From contig JAITFV010000256.1 in NCBI GenBank assembly GCA_031281115.1, positions 1 through 13,319 of the forward strand: a stretch of 13,319 nucleotides of DNA. Direction: 5' to 3'. The notes beneath the pieces are model-generated. The model did no database searches and was not told where the DNA came from. It was given only the letters and a program-made list of their open reading frames with translations. Source of the DNA: Oscillospiraceae bacterium (GTDB lineage: Bacteria > Bacillota > Clostridia > Oscillospirales > Ruminococcaceae). Of the stretch, positions 1-7,332 are shown in pieces (the stretch's first letter is position 1; each line of letters opens with the position of its first letter). Both the position numbers and the translations under genes were made by a program.

Positions 1-1
1 C

Positions 2-76
2 GGACTTACAGTGCTTTCATATAACGAAATAGATAATACCACGCAGATTCAAGCTGTAGGAAATATCACGATATAA
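2..76 (+). CDS. flhA: Flagellar export apparatus protein FlhA, C-terminal end only (partial)
   Basis: An open frame enters from the left edge and stops at TAA 74-76, giving 24 residues that begin GLTVLSYNEI and end in NITI. A 'VLSYNEI...IQ.VG' ending is typical of FlhA, the inner-membrane component of the flagellar type III export gate, whose cytoplasmic C-terminal domain docks substrate-chaperone complexes. The flagellar genes that follow on the same strand support the call. Only the last strand of the domain is visible, so the identification rests on a short motif plus context. The stop codon touches the left arm of the inverted repeat that follows. Confidence 0.7.
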   Translation, partial: GLTVLSYNEIDNTTQIQAVGNITI

Positions 77-148
77 TTAATAATGAATAGGGAATAAGGA
101 ATAATGAAAAATGTCGCGAAGCGGCACAACAATTATTCATTATTAATT
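76..148. repeat. MITE-like AT-rich inverted repeat between flhA and fliA
   Basis: Positions 76-90 (AATTAATAATGAATA) and 134-148 are perfect 15-base inverted repeats. Between them lies a smaller hairpin at about 113-127, TGTCGC-GAA-GCGGCA, with one G-U pair. AT-rich arms around a short GC-rich hairpin are typical of small non-autonomous or palindromic repeats dispersed between genes in Clostridia; that family assignment is from memory, not from a search. There is no U-run after the stem, so it is not a standard terminator. Confidence 0.6.
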
Positions 149-179
149 ATTATTTATTCATTGTCACGGAGGTGACAAC

Positions 180-920
180 GTGGCAGCAGATAATACTAAA
201 CTATTCCTTAAATACAAAGAAACCCGCGACGTGGAAATCCGTAACGAGCTGGTATTGATTTATATGAATATCGTAAAATATATTGCCGTTTCTCTCCGCA
301 ACGCTTATGTAAAATACGGCGACCTTGATGATATTGTGAACGAGGGCGTAATCGCGTTAATCAATGCGGTAGAAACATTCGACACCGAGCGCGGCGCTAA
401 GTTTGAAACTTACGCAAACTTAAAAATTAAAGGTGCGGTTATCGACTATGTAAGGAAGCAGGACTGGATTCCGCGGCAGGTGCGCAGGTTCGGGAAAGAG
501 CTTGACGAAACGTATAATCTGCTCTACACAGAGCTTGGGCGCTCACCTACAAACAACGAAATTTCCGAGAGAATGGGGCTTACAAAAGAAAAATTCGCCA
601 AAGGCATGGCAGATGTTGCAGGGAGCGTGACACTTTCGTTTGAGGAGCTGCTCTATGAGGATAATTTCAGCGACAAGGGCGGGCTTGCCAACGAAGCAGA
701 CAGGAGTATTTATGAGCAGGAGCTGCGGCGGGTAATTACCGAAGCTATTGAAATGCTTAATCCGAGGCAGAAACAGGTCATTTCCCTGCATTATTACGAG
801 CGGCTTAAATTTGTGGAAATCGCAAAGGTCATCGGTGTTTCCGAATCGCGGGTCTGCCAAATACACTCAAAATCAATTTTGTACTTGAAGAGGAAGCTGG
901 AGGATTATATCAAGATGTAA
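180..920 (+). CDS. fliA: RNA polymerase sigma factor for flagellar operon (sigma-28, FliA/SigD)
   Basis: This is a 246-residue sigma-70 family factor of the FliA/SigD/WhiG group, which directs RNA polymerase to late flagellar and chemotaxis promoters. Region 2 spans about residues 25-104, with the core-binding and -10 recognition stretch DLDDIVNEGVIALINAVETF (49-68) and then the conserved KIKGAVIDYVRKQDW (82-96). Region 3 lies at about 105-150 (ELGRSPTNNEISERMG). Region 4 is the C-terminal helix-turn-helix (about 193-240), containing LNPRQKQVISLHYYE and ESRVCQIHSKS. The length fits the family. The GTG start is fixed by a full GGAGGTGA ribosome binding site at 168-175. In Bacillus, SigD activity is held back by the anti-sigma factor FlgM; no flgM gene is visible here. 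The neighbours are flagellar and chemotaxis genes. Confidence 0.95.
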   Translation: MAADNTKLFLKYKETRDVEIRNELVLIYMNIVKYIAVSLRNAYVKYGDLDDIVNEGVIALINAVETFDTERGAKFETYANLKIKGAVIDYVRKQDWIPRQVRRFGKELDETYNLLYTELGRSPTNNEISERMGLTKEKFAKGMADVAGSVTLSFEELLYEDNFSDKGGLANEADRSIYEQELRRVITEAIEMLNPRQKQVISLHYYERLKFVEIAKVIGVSESRVCQIHSKSILYLKRKLEDYIKM

Positions 921-929
921 TACTATAAT

Positions 930-1057
930 CGTTTAAATTGAAAACTGTTCCACAGTTTCAATTTAAACGGGTTTCCGCTGCGTGAGCGCAGCGGGCGTTG
1001 TCGCAACAACGCAAGCCCCTTTTACTTAAAAAAGCGAAACGCTTTTTAAGTAAAAGG
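930..1057. repeat. Four consecutive hairpin-forming palindromes in the fliA-flgF gap
   Basis: The 207-base gap between fliA and the next gene holds no gene but four inverted repeats almost end to end. (1) 930-948 pairs with 952-969, 18 bp with one bulged A and loop TCC. (2) 975-982 CCGCTGCG pairs with 987-994 across TGAG. (3) 995-1001 GCGTTGT pairs with 1006-1012 across CGCA. (4) 1018-1036 pairs with 1040-1057, 18 bp with one bulged A and loop AAA. None is followed by a U-run. They may be dispersed palindromic units of REP type, mRNA stability or processing elements, or stacked insertions. A short frame through this region lacks coding character. Confidence 0.75.
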
Positions 1058-1127
1058 ACTATAAACTGCACAGAACGGCGTAATGTGACCATCACGCCCT
1101 ACAGAAAAAACGAAAGGAAAATGAAAA

Positions 1128-1880
1128 ATGCTGAGAGGATTTTACAACGCGGCGCAGGCAATGATTCACCAGCAGCGGGAGCTGAATTCAATCTCAAACA
1201 ACGTCATTAACGTCAATACCCCGGGTTTCCGCACGGAACGCGTGGTTTTGAACACTTTCATGGAGGAATTAATTTTAGTGCGTGGACGGACAAGGCTGAG
1301 CGGTACGTTTCATCAGACTTATGTCGAAAACAACCGCGTAAACTTGGAGCAGTCGAACTTTGATTTTACCGGAAGCAGATTCGATATGGCGATTTGGGGT
1401 AATGTTTACTTTAATATCCGCACAACGACGGAAATCCCGAACGTATATCAAACCCGGAACGGGCAGTTCGAGCTTGACAGTGAGGGGTATTTAACCCTTG
1501 GCAGAGCAGGGCGGGTTCAAGGGCAGAACGGCGACATCTACATAGGGCATGATGATTTTGTTGTTGACCCCGACGGCACAATCAGGAACGACGACGGCGT
1601 GATTGATGTGCTGCTGCTGTCTTATATCCCGCCGGATGCAGATGTGCGCAAGATTTCCGATACGCTGTTCAGTTATGACGGCGATGGAATACTTCCGCCG
1701 GGAGAAACTTTTGATATTATACAGGGCGGCTTCGAGAAATCCAATGTTGATGCGAACCTTGAGATGGCGCGGGCGATGGAAGTGCAGCGGCTTTACGAAG
1801 CGAACAGCGCAATTCTTAAATATATAGACACGATGAACTCAAGGTCGGTCTCAATTGCGAAATCGGGGCAGGCGATGTAA
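1128..1880 (+). CDS. flgF: Flagellar hook-basal body rod protein, FlgF-like
   Basis: This 250-residue protein belongs to the FlgE/FlgF/FlgG axial family, which forms the periplasm- or wall-spanning rod and is exported by the flagellar type III system without a cleaved signal. The N-terminal rod motif is visible as NSISNNVINVNTPGFR at about residues 20-35. The middle follows the family pattern 'YQTRNGQFELDSEGYL', and the C-terminal rod helix is SNVDANLEMARAMEVQRLYE. The start at 1128 is preceded by AAAGGAAA at 1113-1120. It is paired with a second rod gene downstream, as flgF/flgG or Bacillus flhO/flhP are. The C-terminus departs from FlgG, so FlgF is preferred, but the exact paralogue cannot be settled by eye. 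Confidence 0.85.
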   Translation: MLRGFYNAAQAMIHQQRELNSISNNVINVNTPGFRTERVVLNTFMEELILVRGRTRLSGTFHQTYVENNRVNLEQSNFDFTGSRFDMAIWGNVYFNIRTTTEIPNVYQTRNGQFELDSEGYLTLGRAGRVQGQNGDIYIGHDDFVVDPDGTIRNDDGVIDVLLLSYIPPDADVRKISDTLFSYDGDGILPPGETFDIIQGGFEKSNVDANLEMARAMEVQRLYEANSAILKYIDTMNSRSVSIAKSGQAM

Positions 1881-1889
1881 AACAGAAAC

Positions 1890-1965
1890 GTAGGGCGATG
1901 CCCGCGGCGCACCGTAATCAGACTAATTTACCGTTTTTCGGAACGCCGAGGGCGTCGTTCCCTAC
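1890..1965. repeat. Imperfect palindromic element between the two rod genes
   Basis: The 108-base gap begins with GTAGGGCGATGCCCGCGGCG and ends with a sequence whose reverse complement begins GTAGGGAACGACGCCC, so the two ends form imperfect terminal inverted repeats across about 76 bases. The right half also folds on itself (GAACGCC-GAG-GGCGTCGTTC, one bulged base). Elements bounded by GTAGGG/CCCTAC are a common look for dispersed intergenic repeats in Clostridia, but no copy elsewhere in the window confirms it. No coding potential is seen. Confidence 0.5.
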
Positions 1966-1988
1966 ACAAGCGAAAGGAAAAATACTGT

Positions 1989-2744
1989 ATGAACATATCT
2001 TTTTATACCGGCAGGTCGGGTATGATTGCCCAGCAGGAAGGGCTCAACATCTACGCGAACAACATAGCAAACATAAATACCACCGGCTTTAAGCCCATGC
2101 GCCCCTCGTTCGCGGAGTGCCTTTATGTGCAGTATCGCAGCACAGAGCCGCGCTGGGAAACAGGTCACGGGCAATATGTGATGAAAACGGATTTAATGTG
2201 GGAGGAAGGTATGTTTAAGGCTACCGACCAGCCGCTTGATTTTGCGCTCCCAAACGACGGCTTTTTCATGGTGGCAGACAGAAACGGCGACACATACCTG
2301 ACGCGTGACGGCGCGTTTTCGATTACATTTAACACGGATGAGGAAATCTGGCAGCTTGTCAGCTCTTCGGGCGAATATGTACTTGATTATGACGGCGGGC
2401 GGATTGAAATCCCCTTTGAAACCGTGACCAATGCAGACGGCGGGGAAGCTGTTACCTCGACGGTTGACTACGTTGCGCTTGAGGGTATGATTGGCGTTTT
2501 CAGCGTACCTAATAACTGGGGGCTTGAAAACGTGAGCAGTAACAGATTTGCGGTTACGGACCGTTCGGGCGAACCTGTACCCGAGCTTGAATATGATAAA
2601 GTTCGCATGGCACTCGAAATGTCCTCAACCGACCTCGCAGGCGATATGGTGCGTATTATCGAAACCCAGCGCGCATATCAACTGGCGGCGAAAATAATAC
2701 AGACATCCGACGAATTTATCAGAATCGCGAACAATTTACGGTAA
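1989..2744 (+). CDS. flgG: Flagellar basal-body distal rod protein, FlgG-like
   Basis: This 251-residue axial protein of the flagellar rod carries the N-terminal signature GLNIYANNIANINTTGFKPM (about residues 18-37), which matches the flagellar basal-body rod motif closely. Its C-terminus, DMVRIIETQRAYQLAAKIIQ followed by TSDEFIRIANNLR, is the FlgG-type rod helix. The central part contains DGFFMV and YLTRDGAFSI, as in FlgG/FlgE proteins. The start is preceded by AAAGGAAA at 1974-1981, the same leader style as the preceding rod gene. It should follow the FlgF-like protein in rod assembly beneath the hook. It lies in the same orientation as the other flagellar genes with no terminator in between, so co-transcription is likely. 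Confidence 0.87.
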   Translation: MNISFYTGRSGMIAQQEGLNIYANNIANINTTGFKPMRPSFAECLYVQYRSTEPRWETGHGQYVMKTDLMWEEGMFKATDQPLDFALPNDGFFMVADRNGDTYLTRDGAFSITFNTDEEIWQLVSSSGEYVLDYDGGRIEIPFETVTNADGGEAVTSTVDYVALEGMIGVFSVPNNWGLENVSSNRFAVTDRSGEPVPELEYDKVRMALEMSSTDLAGDMVRIIETQRAYQLAAKIIQTSDEFIRIANNLR

Positions 2745-2765
2745 TAAACGAAAGGACATTAACCC

Positions 2766-3383
2766 ATGATTCAAAAATTTGAAGACTTAAATGAAATGCA
2801 CTTAGATGTGCTGACGGAAATAGGCAACATCGGTTCCGGCAACGCAAGCACCGCGCTGTCAAGCATGATTGGCAAAGAAATCAAGATTAAATTACCGCAG
2901 GTAATGACGCTGGATTTTCAAGACGCGATTGAACATTGCGGCTCCCCTGAGGAACTTAGGGCATCTGTACTCATCCGGCTCAAGGATGAGCTTGAGGGTA
3001 TGATTTTACTGCTGATTACGAAAGAGCTCGCGGAAACCATACTTAATATCTTCTTCCAAAAGACAAATATAGACCTTTTGGCACTTGATGAAGGGGATAC
3101 TTCCGCGCTTTCCGAAATAGGCAATATAATGGGCAGTTCTTACATGAGCGCAATCGGTACGCTTACGAACCTTAAAATCGGTGTCGAAGCGCCGGTCTTC
3201 ACTGTGGATATGCTCGGCGCGATTATGAGCGTACCGGTTATTGAATTCGGCGAAGTGGGCGACAAGCTGCTTTGCATTGATAAATCCATTGAAATAGACG
3301 GTGTGTGCATTAAATCCAATATGATGCTTATTCCTACCGTTAATTCACTTTCGCTGTTGTTTTCAAGGTTGGGTATAACATGA
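2766..3383 (+). CDS. cheC: CheY-phosphate phosphatase CheC
   Basis: This 205-residue cytoplasmic protein of the CheC/CheX/FliY family dephosphorylates the response regulator CheY-P and binds CheD in Gram-positive chemotaxis. It has two copies of the active-site helix: LTEIGNIGSGNAST, with E18 and N21, and LSEIGNIMGSSYMSA, with E117 and N120. Having both sites intact is typical of CheC, whereas CheX keeps one active repeat pattern. The length is close to that of Bacillus CheC. There is no N-terminal CheY-binding extension of the FliY kind. AAAGGA at 2751-2756 precedes the ATG. The gene's end overlaps the start of cheD by four bases (ATGA), which indicates translational coupling of two partner proteins. 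Confidence 0.93.
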   Translation: MIQKFEDLNEMHLDVLTEIGNIGSGNASTALSSMIGKEIKIKLPQVMTLDFQDAIEHCGSPEELRASVLIRLKDELEGMILLLITKELAETILNIFFQKTNIDLLALDEGDTSALSEIGNIMGSSYMSAIGTLTNLKIGVEAPVFTVDMLGAIMSVPVIEFGEVGDKLLCIDKSIEIDGVCIKSNMMLIPTVNSLSLLFSRLGIT

Positions 3384-3865
3384 CAGGAGCTTTAAACGTC
3401 GGTATTTCCGATTGGAAAGTAAATAAGGGGTCGGGCATAATCGTTACTTATGCCCTTGGTTCCTGCGTGGGGATTTGTCTTTACGACAAAGCTGCCTTAA
3501 TCGGCGGGCTGTCGCACATTATGCTTCCCGACAGCAAAGGCGTAGCGGCGGGCGCGTCAACCAACCGCATGAAGTTCGCAGATACCGCAATCCCCGACAT
3601 GCTGTCAAAAATGCTGACCATGGGCGCGGTTAAGGCGCGGATAACCGCGAAAATCGCGGGCGGTGCGCAGATGTTTGTTACTTCAAGCGAGAAGTTCAAC
3701 ATAGGCGACCGTAATGTCGCTGCGGTTAAAGATGCGCTGCGGGCTTTAAATATACCTATTGTTGCGCACGATGTAGGTTTAAACTTCGGACGCACGGTTT
3801 TCTTTCACACTGATGACGGCAAAATAATTGTAAAATCCAGCGCGAAAGGTGAGAAGATTCTTTAG
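3380..3865 (+). CDS. cheD: Chemoreceptor glutamine deamidase CheD
   Basis: This 161-residue CheD deamidates specific glutamines on chemoreceptors and also stimulates CheC phosphatase when bound to it. The catalytic elements are visible in IVTYALGSCVGICLYD (T23 and C29) and GGLSHIMLP (H46). The Thr-Cys-His spacing equals that known for Thermotoga CheD (T21, C27, H44). The family motif AKIAGGAQMF follows at about 90-99, and IGDRNV at 108-113. The start ATG lies inside the end of cheC. No chemoreceptor or cheA gene is in the window, so the receptors must be elsewhere. Confidence 0.95.
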   Translation: MTGALNVGISDWKVNKGSGIIVTYALGSCVGICLYDKAALIGGLSHIMLPDSKGVAAGASTNRMKFADTAIPDMLSKMLTMGAVKARITAKIAGGAQMFVTSSEKFNIGDRNVAAVKDALRALNIPIVAHDVGLNFGRTVFFHTDDGKIIVKSSAKGEKIL

Positions 3866-3869
3866 AATA

Positions 3870-3896
3870 CTGTTCAGAATTTCAATTATTGAACAG
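3870..3896. repeat. Short inverted repeat after cheD
   Basis: CTGTTCA at 3870-3876 pairs with TGAACAG at 3890-3896 across a 13-base AT-rich loop. No U-run follows, so it is a weak terminator candidate at best. It covers the TTG at 3889-3891 that would otherwise be a possible start of the next gene. Confidence 0.45.
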
Positions 3897-3923
3897 AGAC
3901 TCCAAAGTTAAACAAATAATCTC

Positions 3924-3928
3924 GGAGG
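3924..3928 (+). promoter_or_regulatory. Ribosome binding site GGAGG that points to an AUU start
   Basis: GGAGG lies eight bases before ATT 3937-3939 in the reading frame of the metallo-beta-lactamase-fold gene. No ATG, GTG or TTG in this frame is placed to use it: the only such codons nearby are TTG 3889 (upstream of it) and ATG 4021 (93 bases downstream). Confidence 0.6.
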
Positions 3929-3936
3929 AAAAGCAA

Positions 3937-4785
3937 ATTAAACTTTTAACCTTAATTGAAAACACCGCTGCAAGCGATAAACTTTACACCGAGCACGGGC
4001 TTTCTTTTTACATAGAGCACATGGGCGTGAAAATCCTGTTCGATACGGGCGCTTCAGGGCTTTTCGCGAAAAATGCGGCAAGAATGTTAATAGATTTAAA
4101 AAAGCTTGACGCGGCGGTTCTTTCTCATAATCATACCGACCATACAGGCGGTTTAGATACGCTGCTCGGTTATCAGCCGGGCATAAAAGTATACGCCAAA
4201 AAAGCCGTCTTAGAGGGCTTTTTTAAAAAGGCGGGTATTTTCCGCGTTCCGGCGGGGCTGGGAGCAGATTATTTCGCAAAGCGGGCGGAGAACTTTGTGC
4301 TCTTCAATAATTTCCAGCAAATCGCCGGCACGGATGGGCTTTTTCTGATGTCTAACGAAACTTTTGATGAGTGTTTCACCGACAAAACCCTGCTCATGAA
4401 AAAAAACGGCAAAGCCGTCCATGATGATTATTCGCACGAGCTGTTCATGGTTGTTTTCCCGAGCGGCGAGCCGGAGGACGGAATTGTAGTAATTTCAAGC
4501 TGTTCACACTCGGGCGTGGTGAATATATTAAACACAGTCAGGCGAACGTGGGAAGGCGCGCCGATACTCGGTTTTGCCGGCGGGATTCACCTCACGACGA
4601 ACGGCGGGAAAAAACTGATAGCCTCTTTTGATGAAATTGAACGAATCGCAAACGATATAAAAGAAATGGATATAGGTACGGTTTATGTCTGCCACTCGAC
4701 AGGGCAGAAGGGCTATGAGCGGCTGAAAATCCACCTCGGCGACCAGGTGCAGTATCTGCGGGCGGGAGAGGAGCTGGAATTTTAA
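3937..4785 (+). CDS. Metallo-beta-lactamase-fold hydrolase, COG1237-like
   Basis: This cytoplasmic metal-dependent hydrolase of the beta-lactamase superfamily has 282 residues if started at ATT 3937. The metal-binding motif SHNHTDHTGGL supplies H64, H66, D68 and H69. Later ligands probably include the His in SSCSHSGVVNIL (H191) and those in GGIHL (H218) and VCHSTG (H253). The 'CSH.G..NI' pattern is typical of COG1237, often labelled dihydropterin ribofuranosylaminobenzene phosphate synthase after an archaeal enzyme; the substrate in bacteria is not known. The start choice rests on GGAGG at 3924-3928 and on the resulting N-terminus (I/M)KLLTLIENTAASDKLYTEHG, which fits family N-termini. The alternative TTG at 3889 would add 16 unlikely residues, has no ribosome binding site and lies in an inverted repeat. 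Starting at ATG 4021 would remove the first beta strands. A link to motility is not supported beyond proximity. Confidence 0.85.
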   Translation: MKLLTLIENTAASDKLYTEHGLSFYIEHMGVKILFDTGASGLFAKNAARMLIDLKKLDAAVLSHNHTDHTGGLDTLLGYQPGIKVYAKKAVLEGFFKKAGIFRVPAGLGADYFAKRAENFVLFNNFQQIAGTDGLFLMSNETFDECFTDKTLLMKKNGKAVHDDYSHELFMVVFPSGEPEDGIVVISSCSHSGVVNILNTVRRTWEGAPILGFAGGIHLTTNGGKKLIASFDEIERIANDIKEMDIGTVYVCHSTGQKGYERLKIHLGDQVQYLRAGEELEF

Positions 4786-4813
4786 TTTTTCCAATGAAGT
4801 TATTTTTTTACAC

Positions 4814-4842
4814 TTGAAAAAATGAAAAAAATGTTGTATAAT
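4814..4842 (+). promoter_or_regulatory. Sigma-A type promoter of the glycogen operon
   Basis: TTGAAA at 4814-4819 and a perfect TATAAT at 4837-4842 are separated by exactly 17 bases. Transcription would start near 4849, leaving a leader of about 50 bases before the glgP start. This is the strongest + strand promoter in the window by consensus. The leader shows no obvious regulatory fold. Confidence 0.85.
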
Positions 4843-4899
4843 AGTCATAGCCGGAAATTTTAAACGAAAAATATTCAAATACATGAAAGGGACACCGAG

Positions 4900-7299
4900 A
4901 TGAAATCACCATTAACAAAGGCAGAACTAAAAAAACAGCTTTACGGAGTATTAGAGTTTGACCTGCGCATTTCCCCGAAGGAAGCGAATATGAACCAGAT
5001 TTACAAGGCGTTGTCAATCATTATATTTAATCATTTGAAAGGAAAAAGGCATAAGTTTCTTACAGAGCGGAATTCTGCCGGCGCAAAACAGGTTTATTAT
5101 ATATCTATGGAATTTTTAATGGGTCGCTCACTCAAGACGAACCTGTTTAATCTCGGCATGGACGAGGTTGTAAGCGATGTGCTTAAAGAATCGCTTGGCA
5201 TTAACGCGGATAAGGTTTTTGAGATGGAACCCGATGCAGGGCTCGGAAACGGCGGGCTCGGGCGGCTTGCAGCCTGCTACATGGATGCGCTCGCGACCTG
5301 TGAATTTCCGGCAGCGGGATATTCGCTGCTTTACGAGTACGGGATTTTTAAACAGAAGTTAGAGGACGGTTGGCAGGTGGAGTATCCCGACGACTGGCTT
5401 TCGGGCGGCGATGTGTGGCTCAACTCCGTAACCGACCAAGCGATAGAAGTCCATTTTGACGGTGAAATCAAAGAGTACTGGGAAGAGGGCTATCATCATG
5501 TCGCGCATGTTAATTACTCGACGGTTCTTGCCATGCCTTTCGATATGTATGTTTCCGGCTATGACAGCAAGGGTGTTTCCAAACTGCGCCTTTGGAAAGC
5601 GCAGGCGATGTCTTTCAACATGGGCGAGTTCAACAAAGGAAACTACGACATCGCGCTCGGCGCGAATAATATAGCAAACGCGATTACAAAAGTGCTTTAT
5701 CCGAACGAAAATCACCTTGAAGGGAAAGCGCTCCGGTTACGTCAGCAGTATTTTATGTGCGCGGCTTCAATCGGCGATATAGTCATGCGCCATATGAATA
5801 CCTACGGAACGCTCGATAATCTGCATGAAAAAGCAGCTATTCACATCAACGACACCCACCCGACGCTTGCGATTCCCGAGCTTATGAGAATTTTGCTTGA
5901 CGACTGCGGGTACAGCTGGTCTAAGGCGTGGCACATCATAACAAATACATTTGCTTACACCAACCACACAGTTATGGCAGAAGCGCTCGAAACATGGGAT
6001 AAGGACTTAGTGCAGAGGATTCTGCCGCGGATATATTCAATCATCTGCGAGATTAACAGGCGTTACTGCGAAGGATTGCTGAACCGTCTCGGCGACCAGG
6101 GCAAAGTTGACAGGCTTTCTATTATCGGCAACAACAAAGTGAGAATGGCGAGCCTTTGTATCGACGGCTCACACTCGGTAAACGGCGTGTCTAAGCTGCA
6201 CTCCGAAATCATCAAAGAATCAGTCTTTAAAGAACAATATGAAGATAAACCTGTCATGTTCAAGAACGTCACCAACGGCATTGCGTACCGCCGCTGGTTG
6301 CTACAGTCGAACAAGGGGCTTACAAAGCTTCTTGAAGACTTAATCGGCGACGGCTTCAAGAAGCACGGGCAGGAGCTTCAGAAACTGCGCGTCTTTGAGG
6401 AGGATAGCAAAGCTCTCGACCGTCTTGCGAAAATCAAGCGTGAAAACAAGGAAATCTTCTCAAATTTCGTGAAGAAGCGCTTCGATATAACACTCAATCC
6501 CGACAGCATTTTCGATGTTCAGGCTAAACGCCTGCACGAGTATAAACGGCAGCAGTTAAACGCGCTCAATATAATCGCAGATTATAATATGCTGCTCGAA
6601 AATCCCGATATGGACTTCACGCCTAAAACTTACATTTTCGCGGCGAAAGCCGCGCCCGGATATTATATCGCAAAGCAAATCATTAAAATGATATGGTGTT
6701 TGGGCGAAGAGCTCAAAAAGAACCCGAAAATCAACGAGAAATTAGCCGTCGCTTTCCTCGAAGACTACAGCGTTTCGCTGTCTGAGGTTATGATGCCGGC
6801 AAGCGAAGTCAGTGAGCAGATTTCTCTCGCGGGAACCGAAGCCTCCGGCACGGGCAACATGAAGTTTATGCTCAACGGCGCGCTGACGCTCGGAACATAT
6901 GACGGCGCGAACGTGGAGATTTACGAACTTGTGGGCGACGATAATATGTTCCTGTTCGGCATGAGTACGCCGGAAGCGAACATTATGTATGCTAACGGCT
7001 ATACACCCGAGGGTTATTACGAACACAATCAAATCATAAAAGCCGCCATTGACCGCATTTACAACGGCATAAACGGCACGAAATTCGATGAAATCGGCGA
7101 CTCGCTCAAGCAGGTTGACCGTTATATGTGCCTTGCTGACTTCGACAGCTACCGCGCCGCGCAGGCGAAAATCAGCGAGACTTACCGCAATGTGAAACTG
7201 TGGAATAAGATGTCGTTAGTAAATATAGCGGAAGCGGGCTTCTTCTCGGCTGACCGTTCCGTGACGGAATACGCGATGAATATTTGGAATTTGATTTAA
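4900..7299 (+). CDS. glgP: Glycogen/starch/alpha-glucan phosphorylase
   Basis: This 799-residue cytoplasmic GT35 enzyme releases glucose-1-phosphate from the non-reducing ends of alpha-1,4-glucans using phosphate and pyridoxal phosphate. Near residues 108-125, DAGLGNGGLGRLAACYMDAL is the conserved glycine-rich region at the active site. The cofactor lysine is K655, within EASGTGNMKFMLNGAL followed by LGTYDGANVEI. The motif QAKRLHEYKRQ, typical of phosphorylases, is present at about 541-551. The length is slightly below E. coli GlgP and lacks the N-terminal regulatory extension of animal enzymes. AAAGGG at 4886-4891 precedes the ATG. The gene is first in a unit with a GH13 glucan hydrolase and pyruvate kinase, which implies coordinated glycogen or maltodextrin use. 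Confidence 0.97.
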   Translation: MKSPLTKAELKKQLYGVLEFDLRISPKEANMNQIYKALSIIIFNHLKGKRHKFLTERNSAGAKQVYYISMEFLMGRSLKTNLFNLGMDEVVSDVLKESLGINADKVFEMEPDAGLGNGGLGRLAACYMDALATCEFPAAGYSLLYEYGIFKQKLEDGWQVEYPDDWLSGGDVWLNSVTDQAIEVHFDGEIKEYWEEGYHHVAHVNYSTVLAMPFDMYVSGYDSKGVSKLRLWKAQAMSFNMGEFNKGNYDIALGANNIANAITKVLYPNENHLEGKALRLRQQYFMCAASIGDIVMRHMNTYGTLDNLHEKAAIHINDTHPTLAIPELMRILLDDCGYSWSKAWHIITNTFAYTNHTVMAEALETWDKDLVQRILPRIYSIICEINRRYCEGLLNRLGDQGKVDRLSIIGNNKVRMASLCIDGSHSVNGVSKLHSEIIKESVFKEQYEDKPVMFKNVTNGIAYRRWLLQSNKGLTKLLEDLIGDGFKKHGQELQKLRVFEEDSKALDRLAKIKRENKEIFSNFVKKRFDITLNPDSIFDVQAKRLHEYKRQQLNALNIIADYNMLLENPDMDFTPKTYIFAAKAAPGYYIAKQIIKMIWCLGEELKKNPKINEKLAVAFLEDYSVSLSEVMMPASEVSEQISLAGTEASGTGNMKFMLNGALTLGTYDGANVEIYELVGDDNMFLFGMSTPEANIMYANGYTPEGYYEHNQIIKAAIDRIYNGINGTKFDEIGDSLKQVDRYMCLADFDSYRAAQAKISETYRNVKLWNKMSLVNIAEAGFFSADRSVTEYAMNIWNLI

Positions 7300-7332
7300 G
7301 AACTTGTATTCAATAACAGGAGGAAAGAAAAA

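Noticed and set aside
998..1210. 70-residue + frame before flgF
   Set aside because: It runs through the hairpin cluster and into flgF in another frame; the composition is not protein-like and it lacks a ribosome binding site.
4802..4823. A/T hairpin as terminator of the metallo-beta-lactamase-fold gene
   Set aside because: The stem is only A-T pairs and overlaps the -35 of the glgP promoter, so it is more likely promoter context than a terminator.
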